Source: Vulcanisaeta distributa JCM 11216 (GTDB lineage: Archaea > Thermoproteota > Thermoprotei > Thermoproteales > Thermocladiaceae). From it: a stretch of DNA of 38,723 bases. The notes under the pieces are model-generated. The model was not told the origin of the DNA. It searched no databases and saw only the letters and a program-made list of their open reading frames with translations. A program made the translations under genes and the position numbers. Every line of letters starts with the position of its first letter. Position 1 is the stretch's first letter. Shown in pieces: positions 38,663 through 38,723 of this stretch. The DNA lies in the NCBI RefSeq assembly GCF_001315985.1, contig NZ_BBBI01000020.1:1-38723 (forward strand), written 5' to 3'.

Positions 38663-38723
38663 TTACTCACCGAACTTCTCGAGCGTACCTAGGTAATTAG
38701 CTATGATGTTCATAACATCGATA
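38663..38723 (-). CDS. C-terminal end of an unidentified gene
   Basis: The minus strand is open from the right edge to TAA at 38663 and reads IDVMNIIANYLGTLEKFGE. Too short to identify. Confidence 0.35.
   Translation of the reverse strand, partial: IDVMNIIANYLGTLEKFGE

Overview
The window looks like chromosomal DNA of a hyperthermophilic crenarchaeon of the Thermoproteales, probably Vulcanisaeta/Caldivirga-like. The grounds are PaRep2b and PaREP1 families, an Alba chromatin protein, a group II chaperonin, RNA polymerase subunit K, a tRNA-Phe with an archaeal intron, a crenactin (arcade) cluster, and TATA boxes about 26-30 nt upstream of start codons (leaderless genes). There is no rRNA, no CRISPR array and no recognisable transposase.

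Layout. 1-3.2 kb: two PaRep2b genes around an intron-containing tRNA-Phe, then a PaREP1 gene. 3.3-5.6 kb: a VUT/YhhQ-type transporter, a coiled-coil repeat protein and a 5-formyl-THF cyclo-ligase-like protein. 5.7-10.4 kb: an AT-rich block with an ABC permease, a degenerate ABC ATPase and a two-TM protein, then a tight five-gene operon (Tat-signal protein, Tyr/Thr-rich one-TM protein, radical SAM enzyme, 55-aa membrane peptide, anchored exported protein). 10.5-17.5 kb: a second PaREP1 gene, a broken helical protein, a membrane-protein pair (one copy decayed), an MFS transporter, a DUF3782-type coiled-coil/nuclease-like protein, an orphan HyuB, and a HEPN/MNT pair whose HEPN part is split between strands. 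17.6-22.7 kb: a three-gene operon of a very large P-loop ATPase, an unknown protein and a NurA-type nuclease. 22.9-27.9 kb: Cys-rich and membrane proteins, DUF99, a large surface protein with a 36-aa companion, and a DapA-family aldolase. 28-33 kb (minus strand): the arcade actin cluster (arcadin-1, crenactin, arcadin-2, arcadin-3, Rad50-like arcadin-4). 33-38.7 kb: a cyclophilin-like protein, Alba, a small GTPase with a roadblock partner, an unknown protein, RpoK, thermosome, signal peptidase I and a GNAT acetyltransferase.

Two sequence-level features affect every gene. First, there are about 70 runs of G or C that are almost always exactly 7 long (some 8, very few 6). In several well-conserved places the run is 3 longer than the family needs, which adds one Gly or Pro (thermosome ATP loop, Alba, HyuB) or three bases (tRNA-Phe acceptor stem). 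In about a dozen genes a run that is one or more bases too long breaks the frame. Second, many core genes carry additional single-base deletions outside such runs. Uncorrected long-read consensus error is the simplest explanation for the deletions. The G/C runs may be the same artefact or genuine slippage in a lineage without MutS/MutL repair. I therefore annotate broken but otherwise well-conserved genes as frameshifted CDS rather than as dead genes.
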